Below are positions 20,677 to 33,800 of a DNA stretch of 64,000 nt, piece by piece (positions within the stretch are counted from its first letter, which is position 1; the number at the start of each line of letters is the position of its first letter). The translations under genes were made by a program, and so were the position numbers. The notes under the pieces were generated by a model, which was given only the letters and a program-made list of their open reading frames with translations, did not search any database and was not told where the DNA came from. Origin of the DNA: Aegilops tauschii subsp. strangulata (Eukaryota > Streptophyta > Magnoliopsida > Poales > Poaceae); assembly GCF_002575655.3 (NCBI RefSeq), contig NC_053039.3:379169633-379233632 (forward strand), written 5' to 3'.

Positions 20677-22003
20677 AACTTCCTGTAGGTAGCCCCCCTT
20701 TCGAACTCCTTGGCCGAAGTTGAGTCTAGTCGTCCAAAACTATTTTACTAACTTGGCTGTGTGGCTTACGGGCCCATGTCGCCATTGGGTGGTATTAGGA
20801 TCTTTTATTCCTTCTCTATACTCTGGGACTCTGATCTCTCGTCTATTCGGGTTAAACATTTTACTAACTCTGACATTAGGTTCTCGTACCCACTTCCTCC
20901 CGGAGAGCCCCGACATTACCGATGATCGCTTGCTTCGCCAGAAGATTCTGCAGATACTCCTCGATGTTTCTCAAGACCCTATGCCCACTGACTTGCAGTT
21001 CCTAACAACCGATAATCCCCGTGAATAACATCCTTGTTGTTTGTACCTACATCCCCAGTTGCTCTTGTTGTTAAAAGTTACCACTAACACTCTTCTTTGT
21101 TCCAAGAATCCTTTGTGCCTTCTGCTTTGCAGCTTCTTTTCGCATGGAGGATAATTCACTTACCCGGGGTCCGTTGACCCTCAGTTGTTCATATGCTTTC
21201 CAAAATACTTGGAAATGCTATCTGATCTTCCGAAAATTGTCTGCAGCCTACAACTCTTGATTTTCCTTGCCTGCTTGCATTATGGTTAATTCCATAGGAC
21301 TAGCAGTATTCATTGACGTCTCTTGTCATTATAATCTAGAGTCCCTCACTTCGAAATGGTTGTGAATAGTAGCAATCATCAGTTGGCCATTATAAATTAT
21401 CTTTCTAGCTCAGACGTCTTCCCGAACATGAGCTGGTTCTCGATCAATCAATTTGTCGTCGCTTGTACCCCTAAGTTTATTCTATTAACCATCCTTAATC
21501 AGAGCATTTACTTCTGATCCCTTGCTAATTCCTTTGCATTTGAGCTTTGAATTAATGCCTTTGCATTGATTCTTCTTCTGGTTGTGTGCCTTTGCTCACG
21601 TCAGCTCCGTTATGGACTGTCAAGTCCTTTGTTGGATTGTTATCCGACAGTGTCCTTCAGATTTAATCACCTTGTGAGTTATTTCCCTGATACATAATGC
21701 CTTTGGTAAAATCGTATCCTCTTTTTTTTTGCCAACCATGCTCTGCTGTCGAGCTTCTATTAATTACTCCTGAAGTTCATGGTATATGTTCCTAAGACTC
21801 CCCGAGGGGTTGAACCTATGCCTTCCCTAATCTCTGTGAACCCGGAAGATTTCATGGGTCATACTTATCTGGTATTGCACCAGGTAAAACTTTCAACAAC
21901 TAATGTCATTTTTGAAAAATGAGAAGCCAATGGGAGGTTATACATTGGAGAAGTGGGAGTCGACCTTGAACTTTGTGTTCATGCCCATGGACCCAATGTG
22001 GAA
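20677..22003 (+). other. Internal region of element C, first part, no gene recognised
   Basis: Leader-like DNA. A 102-codon ORF at 20720-21028 has no recognisable domain. Around 21780-22003 there are gag-flanking-like fragments (for example VNPEDFMGHTYLV) but no usable frame. Confidence 0.5.
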
Positions 22004-22008
22004 CTTAT
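22004..22008. repeat. Left target site duplication of solo LTR H1
   Basis: cttat here equals cttat at 23661-23665. Confidence 0.9.
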
Positions 22009-23660
22009 TGATGTCTACTACGCAACCTTCTTCTTGTAGACGTTGTTAGGCCTCCAAGTGCAGAGGTTTGTAGGACAGTAGCAAATTTCCCTCAAGTGGA
22101 TGACCTAAGGTTTATCAATCCGTGGGAGGCGTAGGATGAAGATGGTCTCTCTCAAACAACCCTGCAACCAAATAACAAAGAGTCTCTTGTGTCCCCAACA
22201 CACCCAATACAATGGTAAATTGTATAGGTGCACTAGTTCGGTGAAGAGATGGTGATACAAGTGCAATATGGTAGATATATATAGGTTTTTGTAATCTGAA
22301 AATATAAAAACAGCAAGGTAACTAATGATAAAAGTGAGCACAAACGGTATTGCAATGATAGGAAACAAGGCCTAGGGTTCATACTTTCACTAGTGCAAGT
22401 TCTCTCAACAATAATAACATAATTGGATCATATAACTATCCCTCAACATGCAACAAAGAGTCACTCCAAAGTCACTAATAGCGGAGAACAAACGAAGAGA
22501 TTATGGTAGGGTACGAAACCACCTCAAAGTTATTCTTTCCGATCAATCCGTTGGGCTATTCCTATAAGTGTCACAAACAGTCCTAGAGTTCGTAGTAAAA
22601 TAACACCTTAAGACACACATCAACCAAAACCCTAATGTCACCTAGATACTCCAATGTCACCTCAAGTATCCGTGGGTATGATTATACGATATGCATCACA
22701 CAATCTCAGATTCATCTATTCAACCAACACATAGAACCTCTAAGAGTGCCCCAAAGTTTCTACCGGAGAGTCAAGACGAAAACGTGTGCCAACCCCTATG
22801 CATAGGTTCATGGGCGGAACCCGCAAGTTGATCACCAAAACATACATCAAGTGAATCAATAGAATAACCCATTGTCACCACGGTTATCCCACGCAAGACA
22901 TACATCAAGTGTTCTCAAATCATTAAAGACTCAATCCAATAAGATAACTTCAAAGGGAAAACTCAATCCATTACAAGAGAGTAGAGGGGGAGAAACATCA
23001 TAAGATCCAACTATAATAGCAAAGCTCGCGATACATCAAGATCATGCCATATCAAGAACACGAGAGAGAGAGAGAGAGATCAAACACATAGCTACTGGTA
23101 CATACCCTCAGCCCCGAGGGTGAACTACTCCCTCCTCGTCATGGAGAGCACCGGGATGACGAAGATGGCCACAGGTAAGGATTCCCCCCTCCGGCAGGGT
23201 GCCGAAACAGGGTCCCGATTGGTTTTTGGTGGCTACAGAGGCTTGCGGTGGCGGAACTCCCGATCTATTCTGTTCCCCGAAGGTTTTAGGGTATATTGGT
23301 ATATATAGGAGGAAGAAATACGTCAGGGGAGCCACGAGGGTCCCACGAGGGTGGAGGGCGCGCCCCCCTGCCTTGTGCCTCCCTCGTTGCTTTCCTGACG
23401 TGCACTCCAAGTCTCTCGGGTTGCTTTCTTTCCAAAAATAACTTCTCCAGAAGGTTTCATTCCGTTTCGACTCCGTTTGATATTCCTTTTCTTTGAAACA
23501 CTGAAACAAGGGAAAAAACAGGAACTGGCACTGGGCTCTGGGTCAATAGGTTAGTCCCAAAAATAATATAAAAGTGTTTAATAAAGCCCATAAACATCCA
23601 AAACAGATAATATAATAGCATGGAACAATCAAAAATTATAGATACGTTGGAGACGCATCA
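22009..23660 (-). repeat. Solo LTR H1 (Athila-like, reverse orientation)
   Basis: A 1652-bp sequence with TG...CA ends and a 5-bp TSD (cttat) and no internal PBS, PPT or second LTR. Read on the - strand it starts TGATGCGTCTCCAACG and shares about 250 bp with the start of the LTR of N (TATCTATAATTTTT, GGACTAACCTATT, TCAAACGGAGTC), so it is a related family. A (GA)n run lies at 23062-23079. It probably arose by recombination between the two LTRs of an inserted element. Confidence 0.88.
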
Positions 23661-23665
23661 CTTAT

Positions 23666-25861
23666 CATGGAAGCTTCTTGTGATAATAATAATCCCCTTG
23701 TTATAAGTTCATCTGGTAACTATGTTTGGTCCTTTGCAACCGTGGTTCTGACCATGATTGTTCCCCTTTGATTCCATTTCTCGGACAAGTTAAAGCACTT
23801 GTCTTCTGCAGATCAATGCATCTTCGCAACCTCTATCTTGACCTCCCTTCGAGTATTACCCTCCGGTATCTCGAGAATAACAAAGAACTGTTTCGCTTCC
23901 TATGAGTCTTCATCTGGTATTGCTCCTCAGCGATTTCAGATTGCCCCGGGTTTCAAATTATTAGTCACTCGGGAACACCGATAAGTGAATCGATTCCGCA
24001 CTCCAATTCAATAGCTCTAAGCTATTTTTGTTGCTTACGAGTTTAATAATCCTTCAAGTCATTCCTAGCATGATCGACTATATCATTATCGTGCTAAATT
24101 TTAACTCTACTACCTGGTCCTTCTTCCTGGAGCACAATTTTCGACGATGAGCTAAGCTTACGTTGATCTTCCTCATCATAATCATTTCGCCTTGAACAGC
24201 AAGCTTGATTTCGAGTTTGTGACGTACTCGTGGTTCCAATAACATTTCGCTTCACCATTCCTTTGACTTGATGTCATCGCCGATCGATTACATCTTCATG
24301 AAATCTCTTGACAATTGTGTCGTGATCGTCATCAACATTCTGAGCTCTTCCAAGATATCAATTGAATTCATGACAAGAAATACCATCCTTGCCCTCGATA
24401 ATTTGTGTTATCATCGAGCACTTTATTGCCTTCCATTCAACACAAACTTATTCGTGTTTTTGGTGTTATACCTTGAGTTCCTTGCTACCCAGCATTTGTT
24501 CTTCTTTTACCTTGGTGTATCACCATCTTTTATGTCAAGAATGTCATGAGAATTTCACCACGTCTTGAGAGTTCTTGGTATTGTGATGCTTCTCACCCTC
24601 ACCATTCTTTCTTGGTCCCCGTATTGATTCTAACCGGGATACCAACACGTGAACCGTGCTGCTTGGGTCCTGTACTTGTAGCAACCCTATTGCTTTGAAG
24701 TTAATGGTCGACATTTCATTCTTAGACCATTGGTTATCGAATCAACATTCTAACTTTGATTGTGCTACCTAAGCCCATATTTCGGTTGCACCTTTCAACC
24801 AATGTTTTATTGTGTATGTTTTCCTCGAGCATAACTCATTATATCATTTGATCCGACAAATGTTATCTCCCTGTTCACATAATTGTGGAAATCCATCTTT
24901 TGGAAATCTTGATGAATTGTCGCTGAGTCCCTCAGTCACCTCCTCATCCTGTCCTTGGTTTGATGATGAACCCTTGTTTCGGAACTTGCTTCCATAGTTC
25001 AATTCCCGAGAATCTTACAATGTCATCTCAAACAATTTATGTTGCACTTTCTTCTCAGGCATCCTGAATCTGAGTTATCCTAACACCTATCAGATCTGAA
25101 TCTCGGTCAGATATGATGGTTGGAACATATTCCAGGAGTTATAACATTGGTCTTTATGTGAACCGGTAAGGTGATGTCGTGCCTAGCACACCTGGTCGGA
25201 GGCCCTATTGTTATAGATTCCTTTTCAGCAAGGTTATCCATTCTTCCATGAGGAAATTATAAAACTTATTCCACAAGTTATTCCTGATGGATCCTTTGTG
25301 CTTCCAAAGTCTGACCTTGCTTGAAGACCATGTCGATGCTATCTTGAAGCATGTTTGTGGTACTCTGATCATCGATAAGAACATTTGAAGCACCATGCTA
25401 AATTTCCTTTATCAATTGTTCAAACATTGTTGTTTGGGAAATGACATGAACTTCCTCTCCCCTTACCTAAAGGGTTATCTACATTATATCCTGCCATGGA
25501 TATCATGCTCTGCTTGTCCTTGGGAAGGATATACCACTAAAATATGTGTTTAAACACATTTTCCTTTCCATTGTTTTTTTTAATCTTTCTTGTGATCTTT
25601 ATGTAAACACCTCGATGTACAACTCTGTCAGTAAGACCCTGTTGCTTTTGTTGATGGCATTCTGGTAACCACCGATGGACGAGAACTTTGCGTATTGGTC
25701 CGCCTCGTTCAACAAGTAGGAAGATGGTTCTCTTCGTCCCTCGCCCTTGGTGCCAATGTTGTTGCCGACATAACTGACAGGCTATCCTCTGACATGCATT
25801 GCTTACACGATCGTGTAACACGTCATCACCTTCCTACTTTTAACCCACCTGGTGGGCCCAT
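23666..25861 (+). other. Internal region of element C, second part, no gene recognised
   Basis: 2.2 kb between H1 and D. The sequence is T-rich with scattered short ORFs (up to 94 codons) and no motif of gag, protease, RT or integrase. cccat at 25857-25861 should be the left TSD of D; its partner was deleted. Confidence 0.6.
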
Positions 25862-27568
25862 TGTTGGGGAACGTAGTAATTTAAAATTTTTCCTACGGAC
25901 ACGCAAGATCATGGTGATGCATAGCAACGAGAGGGGAGAGTGTTGTCCACGTACCCTCGTAGACCGATAGCGGAAGCGTTATCACAACGCGGTTGATGTA
26001 GTCGTACGTCTTCACGATCCGACCGATCAAGTACCGAACGCACGGCACGTCCGAGTTCTACACACGTTCAGCTCGATGACGTCCCTCGAACTCCGATCTA
26101 GCCGAGTGTTGAGGGAGAGTTTCGTCAGCACGACGGCGTGGTGACGATGATGATGTTCCACCGACGCAGGGCTTCGCCTAAGCTCCGCAACGGTATTATC
26201 GAGGTGTAATATGGTGGAGGGGGGCACCGCACACGGCTACGAGATCTCAAGGATCAATTGTTGTGTCTCTGGGGTGCCCCCTGCCCCCGTATATAAAGGA
26301 GCAAGGGGGAGGCAGCCGGCCAAGGGGAGAGGCGCGCCATAGGGGGGAGTCCTACTCCCACCGGGAGTAGGACTCCTCCTTTCCTTGTGGGAGTAGGAGA
26401 AGGGAAGGGGAAGGAGAAAGAAGGAAGGGTGCGCCCCCCTTCCCTAGTCCAATTCGGACCAGACCATGGGGAGGGGTGCGGCCACCTTTTGAGGCCTTTC
26501 TCTCCTTTCCCGTATGGCCCATTAAGGCCCAATACGAATTCCCGTAACTCTCCGGTACTCCGAAAAATACCCGAATCACTCGGAACCTTTTCGAAGTCCG
26601 AATATAGTCGTCCAATATATCGATTTTTATGTCTCGACCATTTCGAGACTCCTCGTCATATCCCCGATCTCATCCGGGACTCCGAACTCCTTCGGTACAT
26701 CAAAACTCAATAAAACTGTCATCGTAACGTTAAGCGTGCGGACCCTACGGGTTCGAGAACTATGTAGACATGACCGAGACACGTCTCCGGTCAATAACCA
26801 ATAGCGGGACCTGGATGCCCATATTGGCTCCCACATATTCTACGAAGATCTTTATCGGTCAGACCGCATAACAACATACGTTGTTCCCTTTGTCACCGGT
26901 ATGTTACTTGCTCGAGATTTGATCGTCGGTATCTCGATACCTAGTTCAATCTCGTTACCGGCAAGTCTCTTTACTCGTTCCGTAACACATCATCTCGCAA
27001 CTAACTCATTAGTCACAATGCTTGCAAGGCTTATAGTGATGTGCATTACCGAGTGGGCCCAGAGATACCTCTCCGACAATTGGAGTGACAAATCCTAATC
27101 TCGAAATACGCCAACCCAACAAGTACCTTTGGAGACACCTGTAGAGCACCTTTATAATCACCCATTTACGTTGTGACGTTTGGTAGCACACAAAGTGTTC
27201 CTCCGGTAAACGGGAGTTGCATAATCTCATAGTCATAGGAACATGTATAAGTCATGAAGAAAGCAATAGCAACATACTAAACGATCGAGTGCTAAGCTAA
27301 CGGAATGGGTCAAGTCAATCACGTCATTCTCCTAATGAGGTGATCTCGTTAATCAAATGACAACTCATGTCTATGGTTAGGAAACATAACCATCTTTGAT
27401 TAACGAGCTAGTCAAGTAGAGGCATACTAGTGACACTCTGTTTGTCTATGTATTCACACATGTATTATGTTTCCAGTTAATACAATTCTAGCATGAATAA
27501 TAAACCTTTATCATGATATAAGGAAATATATAATACTTTATTATTGCCTCTAGGGCATATTTCCTTCA
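25862..27568 (-). repeat. 3' LTR of element D
   Basis: 1707 bp with ends TGAAGGAAAT...CCCCAACA on the - strand. A TATA-like box is at 26290-26297 (TTTATATA on the - strand). It shares its last 210 bp with the 5' LTR remnant 58131-58340. Confidence 0.92.
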
Positions 27569-27580
27569 GTCTCCCACTTG
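27569..27580 (-). promoter_or_regulatory. Polypurine tract of element D
   Basis: CAAGTGGGAGAC on the - strand, directly before the 3' LTR; standard for Angela/BARE elements. Confidence 0.8.
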
Positions 27581-27589
27581 CACTAGAGT

Positions 27590-27750
27590 CAATAATCTAG
27601 TTCACATTGCCATGTGATTTAACATCAATAATTCACATCACCATGTGATTAACACCCATAGTTCACATCTCTATGTGACCAACACTCAAAGGGTTTACTA
27701 GAGTCAATAATCTAGTTCACATCGCTATGCGATTAACACCCAAAGAGTAC
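27590..27750 (-). repeat. Short direct repeats in the 3' non-coding region of D
   Basis: Units such as TTCACAT-N6-ATGTGATTAACA recur four to five times with 30-40 bp spacing between pol and the PPT. Similar repeats are known from this part of BARE/Angela-type elements. Confidence 0.6.
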
Positions 27751-28230
27751 TAAGGTGTGATCATGTTTTGATTGTGAGATAATTTTAGTTAACGGGTCTG
27801 CCACATTCAGATCCGTAAGTATTTTACAAATTTCTATGTCTACAATGCTCTACACGGCGATACTCTAGCTAATTGCTTCCACTTTCAATATGTATCTAGA
27901 CCGAGACTTAGAGTCATCTAGATTTAGTGTCGAAACTTGTATCGACGTAACCCTTTACGACGAACCTTTTTGTCACTTCCATAATCGAGAAATATATCCT
28001 TATTCCACCAAGGATAATTTTGACCGCTGTCCAGTGATCTACTATTGTACTCCCTTGCCAAAATTAGTGTAGGGTATACAATAGATCTGGTACACAGCAT
28101 GGCATACTTTATAGAACCTATGGCCAAGGCATAGGGAATGACTTTCACTCTCTTTCTATCTTCTGCCGTGGTCGGGCTTTGAGTCTTACTCAATTTCACA
28201 CCTTGTAACACAGGCAAGAACTCTTTCTTT
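27751..28230 (-). pseudogene. pol: End of RT and RNase H region of element D
   Basis: Fragments with the Copia block AIGSIKYAMLCTRS (near 28090-28130) lie in a frame broken several times before the end of pol. The Copia RNase H itself is not readable as one frame. The remaining part is too decayed to place its catalytic residues. Confidence 0.65.
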
Positions 28231-29498
28231 GACTGTTCTATTTTGAACTACTTCAAAATCTTGTTAAGGTATGTACTCATGGAAAAACTCATCAAGCGTC
28301 TTCATCTATCTCTATAGATCTTGATGCTCAATATGTAAGCAGCTTCACCGAGGTCTTTCTTTGAAAAACTCCTTTCAAACATTCCTTTATGCTTTGCAGA
28401 ATAATTCTACATTATTTCCGATCAACAATATGTCATTCACATATACTTATCAGAAATGTTGTAGTGCTCCCACTCACTTTCTTGTAAATACAGGCTTCAT
28501 CGCAAGTCTGTATAAAACTATATCGTTTGATCAACTTATCAAAGCATATATTCCAACTCTGAGATGCTTGCACCAGTCCATAGATGGATCGCTGGAGCTT
28601 GCATATTTTGTTAGCACTTTTAGGATTGACAAAACCTTCTGGTTGCATCATATACAACTCTTCTTTAATAAATCCATTAAGGAATACAGTTTTGTTTATC
28701 CCTTTGCCAGACTTCATAAAATGCGGCAATTGCTAACATGATTCGGACAGACTTAAGCATAGATACGAGTGAGAAACTCTCATCGTAGTCAACATCTTGA
28801 ACTTGTCGAAAAACTTTTTTTGCGAAAATTCTAGCTTTGTAGATAGTGACACTACTATCAGCGTCCGTCTTCCTCTTGAAGATCCATTTAATCTCAATGG
28901 CTCGCCGACAATTGGGCAAGTCAATCAAAGTCCATACTTTGTTCTCATACATGGATCTCATCTCAGATTTCATGGCCTCAAGCCATTTTGCGGAATCTGG
29001 GCTCACCATCGCTTCTTCATAGTTCGTAGGTTCGTCATGGTCTAGTAACATAACTTCCAGAACAGGATTACCGTACCACTCTGGTGTGGATCTTACTCTG
29101 GTTGATCTACGAGGTTCAGTAATAACTTGATCTGAAGTTTCATGATCATCATCAATAACTTCCTCACTAATTGGTGTAGGTGTCTCAGAAACTTGTTTCT
29201 GTGATGAACTACTTTCCAATAAGGGAGCAGGTACAGTTACCTCATCAAGTTCTACTTTCCTCCCACACACTTCTTTCGAGAGAAACTCCTTCTCTAGAAA
29301 ATTTCCGAATTTAGAAACAAAAGTTTTGCCTTCGGATCTGTGATAGAAGGTATACCCAACAGTCTCCTTTGGGTATCCTATGAAGACACATTTCTCCGAT
29401 TTGGGTTCGAGCTTATCAGGTTGAAGTTTCTTCACATAAGCATCGCAGCCCCAAACTTTAAGAAATGACAACTTTGGTTTCTTGCCAAACCACAGTTC
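28231..29498 (-). pseudogene. pol: Integrase end and reverse transcriptase of element D
   Basis: On the - strand a 264-codon open stretch (29471-28677) reads LKVWGCDAYVKKLQPDKL and CVFIGYPKETVGYTFY (end of Copia integrase), a Ser/Pro linker (TEPRRSTRVRSTPEWYG) and the RT start (WLEAMKSEM, WIFKRKTDAD). A frameshift leads to a second stretch with KTVFLNGFIKEELYMMQPEG and KLQRSIYGLVQAS. The catalytic box reads Y-V-N-D (near 28405-28440) instead of Y-V-D-D, a G-to-A change that removes an essential Asp. Confidence 0.85.
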
Positions 29499-29503
29499 AT
29501 AAG
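29499..29503. repeat. Left target site duplication of element A
   Basis: ataag, identical to 54124-54128. Confidence 0.92.
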
Positions 29504-30838
29504 TGTGGCACCCAAGTTTTTACTTGGATTTTTCAAAAGATTTTATTTGACTTGAGGGAGGTGATTTAAATTTTTCTTCAAAAGAACTCTCCCTTTCAAA
29601 ATATTTTTTTATGGCAAGAGTTTTATTTGGATTCACCCAAGACTTGTTTTGATCTTGGAGGTTCTTGCTTTTTATTGGGACTCAAACCAAAATGTTTTTC
29701 TTTTGGAAAAATGCCTTTGGAAAATTTCTTTGAAAATACTCTATAGCTTTTGGAATGATCATTTACCACTTTCAACAATTCCCTCTTGCCATGGCCTTAG
29801 TGCAAATCCACTCTCCTAACCCTTCCCTCACCTTTGGATCATGATTTACTTCAAATCCAGCAAGTTGGACCTCTCCATAAAATTATTTTTCCATTTAAAT
29901 CTTATCAAAACAATTTATGTCTCCTATTCTAGCCCTTGGAGATTTACAAAGGAGCTACCATTTATGTCTTGATTTTTGCCCCCAAACCTTTTTCCCTTCC
30001 TAGTCCTTTGAACCCTCAACCAAGACCCATGAAGATCCACTGGTCTTCAGTTCAAATTTTTCAAACTACACTTGCTGTAAGTTTGGACCAGATTTGTCAA
30101 ATTTGGTGAAATTCATTCAAATCTTTCTCCAAAAATTCTGAGTAAAATCAGGCAGCCTCTGGGTGCATTGAGTGGTCACCTCACCAAGTCCCAGCCCCAG
30201 GAAAAAATTGCTGCTTGCCAAATTATTCTGTCGAACACCTGCAGGGCATTGTCAAAATCAAGTTCAGTCAAGTTCAGTTAACAGTGGCTGAACCACTGTC
30301 GTTTTCTTCAGTGTTCGATCTCAATCTCGCCAGTGCCCCGATGTCGCCTTGCTCCCCGTCCTCTCCCCCTTGTTCCTGCGCCGCACGATCCCCTGGAGCC
30401 TTGCGGACATCGGCGACGAGTAGGAGGAGGTGCGCCGCCCCGTGACCGACGCCAGCGGCGGCTTTGCGGCCGCCAGAGAGAGGCGCGGCGCAGACGGCGC
30501 CACCCAGCGCCGCCCAAGCCACTGGAGCTCGCCGCGTGGCCTTCCACTCCCCAGAACGCGCTGCCACTCTCGTCGTGAACCGCAGGACGCGGAGCGCGCT
30601 CTCTGCCGCCGTCGGGCCCGTGCGGCCACCCCACCGTGGACCGGCGCCATTACGCCAAGACCAACCCAGTTTAGCAGTGGAACGGCAACTGTAAACCTCC
30701 CTGATGCTGCCCGGCCACACAAACCCCCTGCTCAACCACTGCCTCGCCATAATCGCTCGCCGGAGTAACCCCGTTCACGGCCACCCCCTCGATCCGCCTA
30801 TAAATAGAGGCCCCGAGCTTCAACTCGAACCCCCACCA
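29504..30838 (+). repeat. 5' LTR of A, first partial copy (LTR bases 1-1335)
   Basis: Starts TGTGGCACCCAAG and ends at CCCCCACCA where element B begins. A TATA box (TATAAATA) is at 30799-30806. The GC-rich ORFs on both strands at 30274-30770 occur in all three LTR copies and lack conserved domains; I do not call them genes. Confidence 0.88.
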
Positions 30839-33800
30839 TGTAACACCCCGCATGTAACTTGCCATATTTGTAACTCCGACTCTTGCCATTTCCGGCTATG
30901 TGATATGTTTTTCCCTCCGTTGTCGGGTTTTGTCTTTCGTTTTGTATTTTGTAATGTCATGCATTTTCATATCATGTCATCATGTGCATTGCATTCGCAT
31001 ACGTGTTCGTCTCATGCATCCGAGCATTTTCCCCGTTGTCCGTTTTCCAATCCGGCGCTCCTATCTCCTCCGGTGCACCCCTCTAGTTTTCTTTCGTGTG
31101 CGTGTGTCAAACTTTCTCGGAATGGACCGAGGCTTGTCAAGTGATCTTAATATATCACCCGGAGTCTCCCGGTCAAGTTTCATTCCATTCGGAGGTCGTT
31201 TCGTACTCCAACGGTTAACCGGGCATCCGCAAAGTCCATTTGAGTATCCAGCAAAAACCCCCTCCAAAACCAGCCCAAAACCCACCAAACTCTCTTCCAT
31301 GCTCTAGGTCGTTCGATCACGATCGTGTGGGCGAAAACCGCACCTCATTTGGAGTCTCCTAGCTCCCTCTACCTATTTATAAGTGGGCATCCCGAAAAAC
31401 GAAATCACAGACGAACCCTAGCCCTCGTCCCACTCCGCCGCCGGACACGTCCGGGCGGAGCCGTACACGTCCAACCGCCGCCGCCGGCCCGCGAAGCCCG
31501 CAGCGGGCCCGCCCGAGCCCGCGCCGCCGCGCACCGCCGCCGGCCCCGCCGCGCGTCGCCACCGTCGGCCGGCCCCGCCGCCGCCGCCATCGCCGCCGGC
31601 CGGCTCGCCTTCTCCGCCGCCGGTGCCGTGCCCGCCGCCCCGGCGCCGCCTCCTCCGGCCCCGCCGCCGGCGCCCCTCCTCCGGCGCCCCTCCGCCCGCC
31701 GCCGGCCACGCCTCCCCCGGGCCGCCGCGCCTCCTCTCCTTCCTTCACCGTCGCCGGCGAGCGACCCGGCCCCGATCTGGATCTCCCCCCGTGAGCCCGT
31801 TGACTTTCCTCGAACCCCCCCTTTTTTCTCTAAGTCTGGATTTTCATCAGCATGTGCTCCTGTTCGATATGCGATAACTTTGTGCATGTAGCTCCGATTC
31901 GCGCGTATAATATGTCAAATTGTTCGTCTCGTGATGCTCTTCATTTTGTTCAATTGCACCATTTTCATTAGAGGTCATATTGATGCCCAAATCTTCGTTG
32001 GAAGAGGGCTAGTTGCTGTTAATCTCTGGTTCTTATCAGAACTTGGAGATTTGTCATTTTTGTATCATTTATTCTGTGCATCTTTTGAGCATGAGCTCTA
32101 AATGTGTTTTGAAGTATGCCATGCCATCTTTCCAGTGGTATAGTCCATGTATTTTTGTGATCTTTGTGGTGACTAGCACAAGCATGCAAAGTAGGTCCCG
32201 TAATATTTCTGATTTCAGGGACTTTGTGTTTTCTCTAAGTCCTCGTCTGCTGTAACTTTGTTGACATGTAAACTTGATGCTACAGAGAGATCCATGCATA
32301 TTTTGGAGATGTTCAGTAAGGATGTTTTGTAGCTATAGTTGTAATTTATCCATTCCTGCAATTTTTTGCAATTTTAGAGTACCATGGCATGACTCAATCT
32401 TGCTCTACTTTTGCTATAAAATATTTCTGGCAGATTCTTGACATGATTTGCAATCTTGCCAAGCTTATTGTAGTTGATCCATACATGCTATGTAATTGTT
32501 CTTGCCATGGATAGCTTCAGAAACATGCCATATTGCTTTAGGTATGCTTGTTTTGTCATGCATTGCTCTGTAGTGAGTGCACCAAGCTCACAAAGAGGCC
32601 TACATATTAATATTTCTGCCATGCTCTGTTTTTCTGCTAAGTCTGAAACCTGATAACGAAACTTGCTATGTTTACATGCTTGCCATCATATCTTCTGGTC
32701 CTTTTTGGCTTATGGTCAGTAAGGGACTTTTGTCATGTGCTTTTAGTAGAACACTGCCATGCCTTTTTTTCTATGTTAAGTTCCTGTAGCATGTTGATTT
32801 CGTGCTCTGAACATTGCTACCTGATACTGATTTCTGCCATGTCCAGTTTTTCACTAAGTCGGTGAACCTGTAATCTTTTGCACTATTGCCATGCTTGTTT
32901 GAGCTTGATATGTTGTGAACTAGCCGTAGCTCAGTGTTCATCTTTTGTCAAGCATCTCCTGTAGTTTACTGTCATGTGCTTTGTTGCTATGTTGGGGTGC
33001 TGTAGCATTGTTACTTGTTGCATTTTTAGTGCTATCTTGCTGTTAATCGCAGATTCGTGTCATTCTTGTTTTGCTTGCCATTTGCAAACCGTGCATCCGA
33101 TTCCGGTGATCTTTATATCGATTTCGACCGAAATCATCTCATCTTTCCAGTGGAATGCTTGGTTTGCCAAGTTACTGCCATGTTCATCATTTTCCTTCCG
33201 GAGCACGCATATGCATCGCATATCATACATGTTTTGCATTATGTTGCTTGCGCATTTCTCGTTGTTGATTGTGGTTCCGTTTGTTTGTGTTCTTGTCTTG
33301 GGTAGAGCCGGGAGACGAGTTCATGAACGAGGAACCTGTCGAGTACGCTTACGAGGATCAAGCTTTCGACAACTCTGAGAATCTTGCAGGCAAGATGACC
33401 ACCCCTCGAAATCACTTCTATCTTTGCTATGCTAGTTGTTCGCTCTATTGCCATGCTCCGCTACATATCACTTGCTATATCATGTCTCCTATTTTAGCCA
33501 TGTCAGCCCCTAACCATCCTCTCCTAGCAAACCCTTGTTTGGCTATGTTACCGCTTTTGCTCAGCCCCTCTTATAGTGTTGCTAGTTGCAGGTGAAGTTG
33601 AAGTTTGTTCCATATCGGAACATGGATATGTTGGGATATCACAATATCTCTTATTTAATTAATGCATCTATATATTTTGGTAAAGGGTGGAAGGCTCGGC
33701 CTTATGCCTGGTGTTTTGTTCCACTCTTGCCGCCCTAGTTACTGTTATACCGGGATTATGTTCCTTGAGTTTGCGTTCCTTACGCGGTCGGGTGATTTAT

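Noticed and set aside
20720..21028. 102-codon ORF after the PBS of C as gag
   Set aside because: No capsid or zinc-knuckle motif and no continuation.
30274..30768. GC-rich ORFs on both strands (also 40902-41396 and 50771-51304)
   Set aside because: Arg/Ala/Pro-rich reading of GC-rich LTR sequence around the promoter in all frames; no domain and no consistent frame.
31325..31891. 188-codon Pro/Ala/Arg-rich ORF in the LTR of B as a stand-alone gene
   Set aside because: Overlaps equally long ORFs on the other strand, starts upstream of the TATA box, and has no ATG after it; considered only as possible exon 1.
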